Positions 1-13,504 of a stretch of 64,000 nt of DNA are shown here, piece after piece. Made by a program: the position numbers and the translations under genes. The stretch spans positions 21,005,958 through 21,069,957 of the forward strand of contig CM072512.1 in NCBI GenBank assembly GCA_036898135.1, read 5' to 3'. How positions within the stretch are numbered: position 1 is the stretch's first letter; the number at the start of each line of letters is the position of its first letter. Below the pieces are notes generated by a model. The model was given only the letters and a program-made list of their open reading frames with translations. It had not been told where the DNA came from and searched no databases. Source of the DNA: Oncomelania hupensis (Eukaryota; Mollusca; Gastropoda; Littorinimorpha; Pomatiopsidae).

Positions 1-779
1 CAAAAAGATTTAGAACAAATGTTTATGGTTAGAAAATTGTCACTCACACACGCATCATCTTAACACCAACACTTCATAAAGACATCAAGTTTTTTACAGA
101 GAACATGTAAGCGTATGGAAACAAGTCTCTTTTTCTTCTTCAGAAAAAAACACTGACAAAGAGTGCAAAAATCAAATCGAATGGAAAAGTAGAGTAGAGG
201 ACGAAACCCTGATACAGTGCATAAAAATCACAGAGTAAGACGATGGGAAAATCAAATCATAACGCACAGGACATAGTCAATGAAGAGATGATTGAAAAGA
301 TTTCATTCACTCCAATATAATAAATGTGCTCTAAAAATGTGTAACAGGTTTCATCAAAAATGCACCCAAAATACGGTTGTGGCCAACAAGCTCTCTACAT
401 AAAGTACATAATTTTAAAATGACGTATATGAAATAAATCTGCCACATTATATTATCCATCATGCAAACATTAGATTTTCAATTTGAATCAAGATTGTAAA
501 TCAAAACACTGAACTCAGAGTAATTACATGCAGAAAACACACCACAACGTTTGATCTGTGGAAAACATTTACTTTTTAAACCAAAAAAAAAAAAAAAAAC
601 TGCACCGAGGGACAAATGAGTGTGCACGCCCTAAAAGAAAAAAAATGCACATCAGTCTCATTAACTGCCTAGCCTCAAAAACATCCTTCTGCATTTCTAA
701 ATATCATTTAAAAAGAAATGGTTAAACGTTAATAATTAGTCAAAGTCACATTATGTGAACTATTCAACTATTACTATTT

Positions 780-869
780 GATTTGATTTATTGCTTACAG
801 GGTCCAGTGAACCTTTAGTGGTCATAGCAGGCCCACACTCACATGAAACAGGTCTATCTCTTGCGAGAT
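780..869 (-). repeat. Repeat family C, 5'-truncated copy with target duplication
   Basis: Its left end reads as a GATTT-rich tail followed by TTGCTTACAGGGTCCAG, which matches the left ends of the copies at 17537-18172 and 53500-54204. The 12-bp sequence CTATTACTATTT flanks it on both sides (768-779 and 870-881), so the insertion is bounded at base resolution. Tail at one end, variable truncation at the other and an 11-13 bp duplication are the signature of LINE-type target-primed retroposition, with the element oriented on the minus strand. Confidence 0.8.
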
Positions 870-3301
870 CTATTACTATTTAACAATTCCCTTATAAATG
901 GCTTCAAGAATATATTCATAAATAGCTTTCATGTATAATAAAACCCTAATATCTTTCTTTAAAAAAAAAAAAAAAAAATTTAACAGTGCCACTGGGCCTT
1001 CAAGAAAGTATGTTTGCCTAACATTTTGATTTTTAAATGAATATTTCATCCCAGTCAGTTTCAAATTTGGTTTTATTACCTCTATAAACTAAACTTGCCT
1101 TTTTTCTGACCTTCAAAACCACAATAAATGAACAAATAATGCAACCGTAAAAAGTGTTAGTGGTATTTCAAATTCAAGACAATATTTTCAGGTTAACAGT
1201 TAAGTGCATTACATGAATAATTAATTGTAATTAAGTGCAACATATTTTAACATGCAACAGCTAAAATGTGTGTTATGTACATGAACCGTTACTTTTTATC
1301 ACTTGTGCAACATGTAACTAGGCAAGTTGCAATAGCTGAACAATCTATCTGCAAATAATATGCTGTCCACTAACATTACCCTCTGCCACTGCAGTTGTGA
1401 AAATCTCATCTGAAGTGTTGATGTCAACAACTGTATGTACCCCAAAATGCCCTGTCTTCTTATGCCAAATATCACTGTCAGGCTTGTTTGGGTGCACTTA
1501 CATTACCACTCGCACCACAGGTTTTGTTCACTGGCTCTGAAAATCCACACAAAAGGACAACCACTGTCCATGAACCATTTCTCAACAATTATTCTTTTAA
1601 AACAGCCAACGTCTGGGCGTACAATTAGGCTTAAGAAAAAAACATTCACTTTCTGCCATTTCAAAATTAACAAACTGAAACTGTACCAAATATTCAGCCA
1701 CCACCATTACATTTCCAAAATATCAATTAATGTAAGTCCAAACAAAGCGAAAAGAAACTGAAGGTGTTGTCCCCATCTTCAAACCAATATCAAAGATAAT
1801 ACGTAAAGAGGGAAAGGAAAAAGTTGACTTTCAGCTCCCACATAGGCCTCTCATGTATGTATGTGTGGATTGTACAAACATTCACCAAACGTGTGGATCG
1901 CACAAGCATTCACTAAGTCAAATCTGACCAACGGGCGTTCGCTATAATTTATACTCCACCTGGAAAAGCTGGTTACCAAATTCCGCGGATAATTAACTCT
2001 CTAATATTGCAAGGCTCATAACTATTCAAACAGGCTTTCACTCCAAAAGTACTGAAAAACACAATGCTTCAGTCAAACAGTGGTGCAATCTTACTTCAAA
2101 CAAATATAACTTCTCCGCACAATGGAGACATATTACTACCTCAAGTTTCTGTACACTGAACACAGACAACTTGCTACACAACAGTTTCAGAACACATTGA
2201 AGAAGTACGCATGGATTAACAGATTACAACAGGAAGGAAATAAAAAGAAGATGAAAAAAAAGAAGACACTGAAGATATTAAAGGATAATGGAAGTACAAC
2301 ATGACTAAGAAATAACAGTCAAAATATTTCTGTCACTTGTTGGGACTGTTTCATTGTCACAGATATGCTCTGAGCTCTCTACATTCATCCTACAATACAT
2401 GCTTTCCAATCTGGACAAGCAGTTGGTGAAGCACAATGGGACATGGACACACCTGAAAATAGGGTCTCGCCTTTAATTATACAAGCACACGAGACTTAAC
2501 TCAATACAATTAACAGGCAAACCAATCATCCAACTTATGCTGTCATTCAACTGTGCCATTACATGTTGAACAAGTGTAGATTGAAGAATGCTAAAAAGTT
2601 AACACTTATGAAGTGTACCAGATAGTTTAACATTAGCAACAGCACAAGTTATGGCAAAAATATTGAGGTTTCAGGTGGGGTGAGTGTGGAGAAGAACAAA
2701 TCCCACTTTCAAATACTCAGATCTGAAGAGTGAACTTGAAAATGCTGTGCAGAATTTCTCTTTAGTGGGTAATTCTTCCATTCTTTACTGTACATTCACA
2801 TATAAATACACGTTTTTGGGTCTTTTCATCGTCTTGGATTTAAAAACAAGAACATTATCGCACAAACTATGTGCAAAGCTGAAGAAACTGCGTGGACAAA
2901 TTACACCGACACACTTTCTCTTAAACTTCGTAACAAACAAAACTAAAAAGAAGATATTTTGATCATCATCAGTGAAACAACTAGAACAATGGGTGGTAAC
3001 TTGTGATCTATGCAATCATAAACATTCAGTTTTACTACTTTTGAAGACAAAAAAGTCCAAATGAAAACACTAAAAATATTTTTGTTTGAATTTATTCTAA
3101 ACATGAAACCTATCGGGAGAATTTATTTCATCAGATATTTTATTTCCAGTAACTTTCCTACTAATGGGTTGAACACAGTCCTCAGATTACTATTGTTCTT
3201 TTATAAAACTCTATGTCATCTGTAAAAAATGTTGAATGAGCATTACAAACTAGGATGCAGCATCGCTTATCCAAGGAATAAACATGAACACACGGATGTG
3301 C

Positions 3302-3440
3302 AAAATATTTTTTTTGGGGGGATGGGGGGTGGGAGGGCTATGGGGTAGGGGGAAAGGCGAAGGGTGACGGAGGGGGGAGGGGGAAAGGCGTAGGGGAGGG
3401 AGGGGGGATAGGCTTTGAGGGAGTGGAGGGGGGGGGGGAC
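3302..3440 (+). repeat. G-tract block, potential G-quadruplexes
   Basis: About 140 bases with more than ten separate runs of three or more G on the plus strand, with very few C. In the CaMKII transcript this would be a C-rich tract, because the gene is on the minus strand. Further runs of about 20 G lie at 3610-3632 and 4865-4884. Simple-sequence origin is likely. Confidence 0.75.
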
Positions 3441-5972
3441 CAAACAAAAATAACTACACAGGGAAAGAAATTTTAACAGGCATACAGCACTCCATCAACT
3501 GCCTAGAAAGTAGGAACAAAGAGATCAACAAAATGGCACAGTACCATTTTCAACAAAAGCCAAACCAAAAAATGTCTAAGATGGCAGGAAAACCAAATTA
3601 ATTGTGCATTTGGGGGGGGGGGGGGGGGGGGGAGAGAGAAATCAATCGTAACAGCAAACACAAATCTTTTTTTTTTTTTTTTTTTTAAATGGCAGTAGTT
3701 AAAATACCTCAATACTTTGCATGTGTTTTATATGTCAACTGAAAACCCCTAGGCTAAATCACACTGATGGAACCCATTCATGCTGACCATCAAAAAGAGA
3801 GAGAAATGTGTATGTACAGCAAGAAACTATGCTAACAATAACTGTGCGTGCTAGTTGCCGTCAATACAGCTACTGGCGAGTGTCTTGGCATTATGCTATA
3901 ATGTTACAATTACAATCAGTATGAGTTAACAAACTGTCATAGAAATGTGCACTCCATCCTAATTAAACCGAAAAACAGATTGCAATATTCAGCACAACTT
4001 GAAAGATTTTTTTTTCAGATAGGTGACACATTGTCAGTTTTTCTTCTTTTACAGTCTAACACATTTAAAATACTAAGAACTTAAACATTCTTTCACCAAA
4101 TTTGTATTTACCTTTGTACTTCATATGTTGTTGGTTTTTAATTACCATGATGATTCTCAAACAAAAAGTCAAAACAATGGTTAGTTTTGAAATTACAGAA
4201 GAGTTCTTCAAAAAGTTCCACTTGCATCTATCAAAAACAAATCATGCTAATCCTTTTCACTTCCTTGGGGCTATCAAAAATGGAATTAAGAATAGCATTT
4301 AAGATTTGAAAAATAATTTCAGTATTTGTAGTGTATTTATGCTCACACAATACACACATGATGCTGCATAAATAATTTGAATGTTTCAAGACGGTGTGAA
4401 AGATAGGTCTGTTAACTAAAAGAATATCTGCTGAAGTGGGACTGTAAACATTCGAATGCAAAAGCAGGTTTTAGAAACACATATAATGAGCAAAAGTCGA
4501 GTTAAGCCACTCAAGTCTTTGATTTGGCTGTGCAATAAAGTACAAATGTTATGGAAGCACCGCTGGCATGTAAAATCAGGCAGCTCCATCCCAATTTCAG
4601 AGAAATAAATAAAAACGCATTCAAAGGGTTTAAAATAAAAACCCACATGCAAACAAAGGGGGGAAAAAACAAAGTCTGATTAATATTGCACTAGAAGAAG
4701 AGGCTTGGCTGCTCTTAATAATCATACTTCCAGTAGCTCACCTGGCACTGTTGTCAAACTGTCAACACACTTTTAAATGCCAATCTACAAACGTACTAAC
4801 ACAAGTTCTAGGTCTGTGATTACAACAAACGCACTCTTGTAGTGTGGAGAAAAAAAAAAAAAGAGGGGGGGGGGGGGGGGGGGGGTGGAGTTTTCTCAAC
4901 AATGAATGAAGCAGCAATTTGCAATGTGATATTTTATCCTTATCAGGTAAAAGCTGAATTAACCCCGCTAATTTTAACATACACTTTACATTTGGAAAGA
5001 AATACCTTCAAGAATGCAATAAATAAGATTTATCTTTGCTTCTGTAATGGTTCAACACAGGTTACGAAGTAGCAGCAAATCCCAACAGCAACAAGAAGAG
5101 ATACGGCAGAAACAAAGTCAAATATACTGCTGACATTGCAGTGACAATAATCGTGCACACGTTAGAAATAAAATTAATGTATCAAAGATTGACTATAAAA
5201 CAGACCAATGATGAAAAACGCTTCCAACATTTTCGCTTCCAGTAAATAGTATCACTCACAACAACAAAACAGATCTATGAAACTGACTGCACAAGAGTTA
5301 AGATTTTTTTTTAAAATCCAAAAGGATCTTGTACAGTTATATCACTACATCAAAGCAGATACGTATCACAAAAAAACTTTTGCAGCCAAAAACGCAAACA
5401 AAAAAAAAGGATTTAAAAAAAAATGATTACAAACACAAAATAAATAGTTTATAATATATTTACTTATTCAATACATTGTAATATAACAGAAACGTAGACA
5501 AAAAAGATGTACAATGAAATGACACAACCAGTAACAATGGCTGTTGATTTAAAAAAAAGAAAAAAAAAGACCGAAAACGTCAAGAATGACTCGGGGATAA
5601 AAACAATTAAAAGTTTTGAAGAAAAACCGATTGGGGCATAACATCAAAGCATGCACTTGCATGCCGGGGATCCACACTTGGCAGTGGAGGTGGTATTCGG
5701 GGTAAAGTTGAAGGGGCTGGAAAAATCCTTCAGACAGAAACATCCCCTGCAATTCTTCCCGCACTGTTGTGACGCCAAGGCATCCATCCTCTCAGTACAT
5801 CCATGCGGCAAGAGTGACGGTAAAGCTACAGTCTAGGTACTGAGACAGTAGCAGCAACAGCAGCTGCCCAGCTGTGCAGGAGGCTTCCAGGGTAGGCAGG
5901 GGACGACAATGTGCAAAGATGAAGAAAGAGTTCCATCTCTTGATGTGGAGGAAGTGTGCATGGCCTCAGCCT

Positions 5973-6093
5973 CTACTTGCCCTGATTAGTCGAGCTGCAA
6001 CTTGAGCGGTGGAAGTGCACGTTCTGCCATTTACTGTCCTTGCGCTGCCAGATTCTTGTTTCCTCTGACTGCATGGTCACTGGCAGGCCTGTC
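5973..6093 (-). CDS. CaMKII: CaMKII exon V11 (terminal): end of hub domain and stop
   Basis: The acceptor is TTCTTCAAGCAG before GACAGG. The first base completes an Arg codon split with V10 (AG|G), then 39 codons and TAG follow. It encodes the last beta strands of the association domain: QSEETRIW, a charged turn, and [10 protein letters not shown], which in the family forms the hub pocket wall. The tail SCSSTNQGK is species-specific, as CaMKII C-termini usually are. The stop codon is at 5973-5975. Very secure. Confidence 0.96.
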
Positions 6094-6662
6094 CTGCTTG
6101 AAGAAACACAAAAGACAATCCCTTAGGCAGCTTTAAGCATAAGGCTACCCTATAAAAAATAATAAATTAGCCAAAACCTTCCTTAAAAAAATAAAAATAA
6201 AATTAAAAAAAGTTTTGGATTTCAAATGCTGATAGTAGATGACTGAACACATACATTTTTTACCACCAACATTTCTTACTACCAAACCATGCAATCTTTA
6301 AGACAAGGATGTTTTCACATGTTTCACGTAAACTGTCTGAAATGTTAGCAGTTGATATAATCTTCTCATTAAACAACTAAAATGAATGTAGGTTAGTAAT
6401 AAAATCTGCTGTTTACGCAACAGAACTGCCCCAATTTAAGAAATTCACACATTTGCCTCCCTTTCCTTTACCTTCTAGCAATCAAACTCTTAACAAGTGA
6501 ATTGTGGTTCAGAAATTCACACAGTTGCCTCCCTTTAGGAACTGCTCTTTAACAGTCACATCTGAATTACAATGTGGTTTTAAATGCTCACATACACATG
6601 GTTTAATGAGCTGTACATTGATAAAGAAGCTATCAATGCTATGAATTGCAAAGGTTTACTAC

Positions 6663-6777
6663 CTGTCGATGCACTGTGTGAGGCGCACATAGGCAATGCA
6701 AGCAGCATCATCGCCCAGAAGGTGAACGTGAGGATTCAGGATGCTCGTATTCACTGGCTTGTTGTTCTTTGACAGCA
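6663..6777 (-). CDS. CaMKII: CaMKII exon V10: hub domain core
   Basis: 115 nt, entering in phase 1 (G|TG) and leaving in phase 2 (AG|). The acceptor is TATGTTTCAG and the donor GACAG|GTAGTA. It encodes [20 protein letters not shown] and [13 protein letters not shown], the most conserved strands of the association domain, which build the ring of hub dimers. Compared with vertebrate CaMKII, only conservative changes are apparent from family knowledge. The introns on either side are 569 and 476 bases with no further feature. Confidence 0.96.
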
Positions 6778-7253
6778 CTGAAACATAGTGCCAAACAGAA
6801 CATTAACCCATTGCCACTATAATCCAATGATTTCATTAAAGTTATATGCTTCATAACACATCATGTTGAAACAGATGAATTATATTTTTATTATTGTAGC
6901 AACATTATAGCAGACTGGTTGTTGAGCATTATCAAGACAACCATGCTGCTTCACAAGAAATGACAGATTTTCAACAGCAATACATAATACAGAATTTAAA
7001 AAAATAAAATAAAACAAAATTACACTATATTGATAACACATGTGGGTGAGGAGAGCATTAGAGCAATACAATGACTCCACTCTGAGATCATCATGAACTG
7101 TAGGTTTTACCATTATCGCTCACCGGACTTTTTCTGCCCCCTCCCCTCCCCCTCACCCCTCCTCCCACTTTCAAAGACATCAGCATTTTATTTTTTTTAA
7201 ATTTATGAATGTTATAATAAAAGCACTAGAGAAAAAAAACACAGATCTCTTAC

Positions 7254-7348
7254 CATGGTCAAAGTAGAATTTGTGGAAGTCCATGCCAACGATGAGGTTA
7301 CCCAAAGCTTCTGGCTCAAAGCTGGTAAGATGAGGGTCCACCAAGTTC
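7254..7348 (-). CDS. CaMKII: CaMKII exon V9: hub domain
   Basis: 95 nt. The acceptor is GTACCACAG and the donor CATG|GTAAGA. It starts by completing a Thr codon (AC|G), then encodes the [15 protein letters not shown] segment and [11 protein letters not shown], matching the [12 protein letters not shown] / FHRFYFEN signature of the association domain. It leaves in phase 1. The introns are short (521 and 476 bases). Confidence 0.96.
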
Positions 7349-7869
7349 CTGTGGTACAGTCGCCATTTAACATTCCACTTTATAATTACATTTGGGACAT
7401 TTACAGCAGTAGAAAATGTGCAACTGATGCATAATTATGCATGCAGACAAATAAAGCTGTTGCAGAAAGGACATTAAATTTTACATTTGCAACAAGTTGC
7501 TGGTGTCAGCTCTTTCCTCTCAAAATGTAAAAAAAAAAATTACAGGGCAACCCTGCCTGTCAAACATCCATTTACCAATCACACTGATGCTAAACTGTAA
7601 ACATCTCCATGACAATAATAAAACTCCCATCACAAGATTTTGAAAATGAAACTAACACACACACACACCCACAAAGAATAAACAAAAGATAATAACATTT
7701 AAAACTAATATTTTTAAAAATTCGCAACAATAAAAATGTCAAATAACTGCATTTAAAATTTCATTTATTCCTGCTATGGGCTGGTTCTAAGGACTACTAC
7801 ATTTAGTAGTCCTTGGCTGGTTCCTAAATTGGCATTTGTAAACCACATGCACAGATGTTTCAAACTCAC

Positions 7870-7945
7870 GTGTAGTCATCGTAGTTTCCACTAGTGATGG
7901 CTTGCAGAAGCTGCTCAGTCAGCTTAATGATCTCCTGCTTCCGAC
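7870..7945 (-). CDS. CaMKII: CaMKII exon V8: start of the hub (association) domain
   Basis: 76 nt. The acceptor is TTTTTTCCAG and the donor ACAC|GTGAGT. It enters in phase 1 (G|GT) after the linker exon and encodes RKQEIIKLTEQLLQAITSGN, the first helix of the association domain, and then YDDYT. The family motif is RKQEIIKVTEQL. Any transcript that includes this exon makes the oligomerising part of the protein, so the kinase-less candidates upstream would all pass through it. Confidence 0.96.
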
Positions 7946-10900
7946 CTGGAAAAAACAAAAAAGTTGAATCAAAATACGTAACATTAATCCTTATTACACT
8001 TTCAGCATCAACCCACTCTGTCACACAGTACTGAATGAGGGTAAGTGGGCAGAAGCTGCAAAGTTTGTCTGGAGGCAAAAATTTGGTTATTTTCCTGAAA
8101 GAATATACAGAGAGGCGGGTGGGATGAGTGAAAGATAGTTTAATAAGACAAAGAGTATATAACATTCAAGATAAAAAAAAAACCAAATAAAACAAATAAA
8201 TAAAAATGCCAAGGTATAGGTCATAACACTGAAATACAATTTGCAAATTACTTTCCTTTTCTCTCCCTAACAATTATAACTAAATTATACAGTAAAGGTA
8301 TACCAAAAAAAAAACATAAAAAAAGATTCTGAGATGATTATGACTAAAACATCGAAGCTTGGGGGTACTCAGAACGTTGTTCCTCACACATCACAGTCCT
8401 AGGCACAATGAGACAACACTGGGGTGGGGGGAAACATGCATCACCATGCAATCATTCTACCTAACATTAACAATAGCTTTAACTGTGAAGACAAATGAAG
8501 ACAACCAGCATAATGACCGCAGGGTTCCAAGGATTAGCATTGAGTTTTTACCAAGGAAATCCCCAATATTCAACTGTATGTCAGTATTAATGTCTGTCAA
8601 TACAATACAATGCAGCAGAAGCTCTCAAACATACAACACAAACACCCATGATGCAGAGGCAGCTGCAAAAAAAAATCCATGTATTATCTTTATAAGCAAA
8701 CATGAGAAATATCTCCAGTCACAAGTCTAGTACATTTGCATAAACAATAAACAATGTCAACTGTTGTTCTTCCAACCCCTGCCCTACCATTTACTGCATT
8801 TCTCTCTGAAATTTACATTCACTGGACTTGTCCCACACACCCTCCAAATGTTCCATTTATTGTCTTTTCACAACAACGTGATATTAGGCAAACCCTCCCT
8901 GAGCCCAATTCTTCCAACATTTAAATTTCCACCAAAATCACTCTTATCGACAACATAAAACATCACATCTAATCTTGTTTCAATGGGATAATACCATTCC
9001 CATAATATTGGCTTATATAAATCACGGGCACATCATTTGTTACAGCAACATAAGCACATTGCACATGGTCTACAATTACATAAAAGCATCAGCTTACTTT
9101 CAGAGACACAAGACACATATTCATATTGTTTCTTTTTTCTGTTTTCAATTACAATCATCTAAAATTGGTAAATCACTGCGATAGCAACAACTGAAGATTC
9201 CTCTATACTTTTATAAACTCAGATACCTCAATTTCAATCAGTAGTCAAATGTACACATACTGGCAACAAAATTCAGATTACATACTCAAACAATACATGG
9301 ACTGTTGTTGACTATTATTAGCTTAGAACTAATGACATTAAAATAATAACAAGATGGCAAGCCATTCAAATGTATTTCCAGACACACACACAGACACATA
9401 ACCAAAAAAGAAGCATTTTCAAAAGTGTTAATTTTCTTGGAGGTGTTTTGAGGAGAACATGGAAATATAGGTACTATCTGAATTAGCTGCAAGCCAAAAA
9501 CTGATCAAAATCGGCTTTGCCAATTTTCAGATACAGCTCAAAACGTTTTAGAAAATGGTGAAGCTCGGTGACCCTGACCTTTGAGAAAATACAAACATGA
9601 ATGATTTAACACGCTTCGCAGTAGTGAAAGTATCCACGAAGTAAAAATGATGAATTTCAGTTTAGTTCAGTTTGAGACACAGGGCAAAAAGTGTGTTTTG
9701 AACAAAAAAAAAAATGAAATTCGGAGCGACAGACCGACCGAATGAACTAACACAGAAGGATGATGGCCCGTGATTTGAAGTACCTGTACACCAAATCTCA
9801 ACAAAATCACTTCAGCCGTTTTGAAGTTATTGAGCAAAAGTTGTTTAGCAAAAGAACAACTCCAAGGACCTTGACCTTTATGTGAGAGCAAACATGAAGG
9901 CATGTAAGGCAGGCCACTAGGTCATGTTTCTATAAAGTTTGGTCAAAATCCATTCAGCGATTCTTGAGATGGACCAGTGTTCTGATTCCCTTCCCCCACC
10001 CCACCCCACCCTGTTTTCTCCATACATGCAGCAATACCTTTTTAATTGCTGTACATAATTATGGTGTTAATTTCGATTGAATAAACTTATTCTCTATATG
10101 AAGCCAAAAGGTGTGACAAGAGGACCCCAAAATTGGTTTGAAGTAGATCCAAAAGCTTATTATAAATAAATATTTTGGGAAGTTGGAACTCCATATGTTT
10201 TAGGTACTTCTCACTGATGGCTATGATAGTGTGTCCATAAATTCCAATGGCAACACACAGCCATAACTACTGTATATTACTAAAGGTATATATGGATTTC
10301 CAAGTTAATACCCACAAACTTAGCAATCCAAATACTGCAAAATTGAATCAGAGCTAATTCTAAAAAGCTTGTTGTACAGATCATGCTAAAAGCTTCAACA
10401 TAAAATGTCTAAAGAACTGGTTCCAATGTACAAACTGACAACAAAGCTTGCGAATTACAAGATACAATGCCAAGTTACTTTCCATCACAACAAAAAGCAC
10501 AGACTAGACAAGAAGCTGACGCTGTGTTCTTGCACAGCAACTGATCCTGCAGCAGGGTTGAACATTTCACCACCCTAGATAGATAGCAATACAAATAGAG
10601 AGGGGTGTAGCATAATTTAAAATAATGTCTTAATTTCCTTACGTTTAAAAATGTTGTTCTCTCCTACCTCTACACAGCAAAGGGCAATGTTAAAGACCAT
10701 GACAGCTTTAATTTCTCCTCCAGCAGCAAAAGCATTTTAAAATCTTGCATTTCAATGCATTATGTAAGTATGCAGTAGCAGCGCTGTGAAATAAATTCTA
10801 CAATAAATAACCTTTTAATACAACTTTAAGGGCGGAAGCAGAAGATATAAAGAAAAAAAGACAAAAATAAGATCAACCTGCTTTTTTTCATCCTTCAAGT

Positions 10901-13423
10901 TTACCTATCCAAATACTTGGTAAAAAAGGAAAGTACAGTATTCTTCCGTACTTTGCGAAAACGTCTACCAATGACTACCAATTATACACACATATTCCCA
11001 GTGGAGCAATAGCAATAAATACACAGGTCTGCAGAACACAGAATGCATAACATGAATATCTGAGTCAAAGCATGCCTACACATAACTTTGCATTTTACAG
11101 ACTGAGTGACGAGCTTTAAAAGACGAGTCACATTAAAAAAAAATCACCACACTATACAGGTAATAACTGTTGATTTATATTTGGCACACTGAAAATATGC
11201 AAGATAATTATGTGAGGATGTTATGAACAGTTACGGCTATTATAAAAAGCATGCCTTCCACTGCATGCGAACGAGCACATTACAGACTGTATGCAGCACT
11301 GGACTGGCACCGGCACTGTCAACAAAATCTAGGAGGCCACGACGGAGAGAATAAGAAACAAAGAAAAGAGTACTGTGCGACTGGACTGCATGACAATGAA
11401 TGAGGGGAAGGGGGGGCATAATTGCCTACCAGAACACGGGGATCCAAAACTGGCATAAAGCTGCCCAAAGCTTGCGCACTGCTGGCCAAAACTTCGTCGT
11501 TTGTAGTCCACCAATCGCAACACTGCAATCACCGGAATAGTGGGGATTTCATGATCTTCTTAAAAGCTAACCCTTGGTCAGTATGAGAGGTCAAGATGCA
11601 TGGACAATGAGGTACCATCATCTGGGTGCACACACAACCGTAACGAAAATAAAAAATTAAAAGATTGATTAATAAATTCAGGAAGGGGGAAAAATACATA
11701 CCACACACAAATAAAACCCAGTTCAAAATGGGAAGAAAAAAAGAAATGACGCCTACGTAATGTGCCATGTGAAAGGTAAAAAAAACAGGTGGCACCCAAC
11801 AAAAAATAAAAACAAAAACAAAAAAGAAAGAAAACCGGTAAGTGTGTCACCACTCAAATGAAACAAAGAACAGAAAAAGAGGAAGTAATCAAATTGAATC
11901 TTCACATCTGCTTTCTCGCCTTATTAGTTCAAACCAAATAAAAACGAGGAAAGGCAAGAAGAAGAACGTAGGAGAAAAGATGGGATGGAAAAGGTAAAAA
12001 TCCAATCAGATCTAAGGAACCGGAAGGAAACGGTTCTCCTATCATCTATCACATACAAATCTAAATGAGAAAAGGAAAAAACAAAAAGCACTAGCAACCA
12101 AAGAGCTGCTTTTAATTGAAGGCAAACTGTCTAGAGCGTGTGCCACTGCAACAAAGTCCACACATACTCACTGTCAAAGTCTGTTTTGGGTGGTGTGACC
12201 ACTGTTGCAGACACAGTACAGCAATTAGGTCATTTTTTCATGGGTTACAACAGCAGCACAATAACATATAAAACAACATAATGTAAAAAACACACAATGT
12301 GAACAAATGACCAACAAAATAATAAAATGTTAAAAATATGACTGAGATCACCGTTATGGTGGTACAGTAATCACACCAAAAAAAAACCAATAAGGCTCAA
12401 TTTAAAAAAAAAACAAAAAAAACAACCAACTAAATAAATTACAATACGGATGCAGGAGAAAAAAAACATTGCAGGGGGGAAAAAATCATATGAAGGCAAT
12501 GACGATGAGAATTTAAAATGAACACATTAAAATCATGAAGTGAATCAGAGAAATTCTTAGTTTAAAAAAAAAAAAAAAAAAAAAACACCACACACACGAC
12601 ATGGCAGATCTTCAAAAAAGCAGACAGGAATTTAAACAAAAACACTAATCACAACACTGGTAGACAAAAGCTCTCTCTGGGAAAAAAAACACCTTGTAGA
12701 ACATCCGTGACCTGATAGTGTACATGAATATGAATTATCAAATGCCTTCCCAATGTATGACAAATAAACACACAAAAACAAGAGGCTGCATTAGCATGAG
12801 AACTTCAGAAACAAATCCACAATAAATGATGGTAAAGCCTTCATTTCCATAGCTACAATGATGTGAATCAACTGTTTTAATAACAAACACAAGTATTCTC
12901 AATAATGCACAATTATCTGCTTTGCAAGGTTTCTCTATTTAGATTTTTAAATATATATTTATGTTTTATCTTTTTTAAATAAACGAGTGACAAACGGTGA
13001 TACCAAGTGTGAGTAACAGCCTGTATGCTATGTGGATGCTTACCGGAAATTGGCTCTTGGTTATATAAGTAAAGGTAGATGAAAAAGGTGGGTTGCAGTA
13101 AAGTACAAAACCAGAAGATAAAATGTTATTCTACAATGACAAACACGTTGTTTGAAGAGTCCTCTGTACTGTAGTCTTCATAGTTTCAGCAATTTAAAAA
13201 AAACCTTATCATTTCAAAGAGAAATAGATTGAAAAGACTCATGTCTTGATCCCACTAAATAATTACTAAATGTGTCATACCAAATAAAAAGCAAAACAAT
13301 TAAGTGCCCGTAATCATAGAAATTGGAAATAAACAATAATATAAGAAAGCATTGCGGCTTACAAATACCGAATCAGAGACTGTTTAGAAGAGAAACAAAT
13401 AATGTCAATCAGGCTGTGCATAC
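7946..13423 (-). other. Intron between CaMKII V7 and V8
   Basis: 5.5 kb, AT-rich, no coding signal. It contains the family A repeat copy at 9415-9995 and several A-tracts. I see no other structured feature. Confidence 0.8.
9415..9995 (+). repeat. Repeat family A, copy 1
   Basis: About 580 bases. It shares ordered blocks with 50428-51030: TGACCTTTGAGAAA, AAGTAAAAATGATGAATTTC, GGCCCATGATTTGAAGTACC-like, ACCAAATCTCAACAAAA, and a GTTCGGTCAAAATCC-like end. The two copies are in the same orientation. A fragment at 63590-63840 shares the CAAGTGTTAATTTT block and the end. The class is unknown; no coding potential or terminal repeats were seen. Confidence 0.65.
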
Positions 13424-13504
13424 CTTTGGTATCTTCATCTTCGATGGTACTGCTGTCTGTGGATTCTTTGATGCCGTCGTTCTTTTTCACATTCAAGCTG
13501 CGAC
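13424..13504 (-). CDS. CaMKII: CaMKII exon V7: variable linker, KKNDG...KESTD segment
   Basis: 81 nt (27 codons). The acceptor is GTCATTCACAG and the donor CCAAAG|GTATGC; entry and exit are both phase 1. It encodes GRSLNVKKNDGIKESTDSST and IEDEDTK, directly comparable to the CaMKII linker element KKNDGVKES..TIEDED. Joined directly to V6 the junction reads NFS-SRSLNVKK, close to the insect linker. It is the common acceptor for every phase-1 alternative exon proposed in the preceding 22 kb intron. Confidence 0.96.

Larger units (their letters stand above)
1..5972 (-). other. CaMKII 3' UTR and downstream DNA, no gene seen
   Basis: No convincing coding region. It follows the CaMKII stop codon on the minus strand, so at least the right part should be 3' UTR. 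Scanning by eye, the first canonical AATAAA signals on the minus strand after the stop are near 3122-3127 and 3091-3096, which would give a 3' UTR of about 2.9 kb; an earlier non-canonical site cannot be excluded. Contents: G-rich blocks on the plus strand (3302-3440, 3610-3632, 4865-4884), a T20 tract near 3667-3686, and a short retroposed repeat at 780-869. The stretch 5640-5970 is less AT-rich than the rest. Confidence 0.6.
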
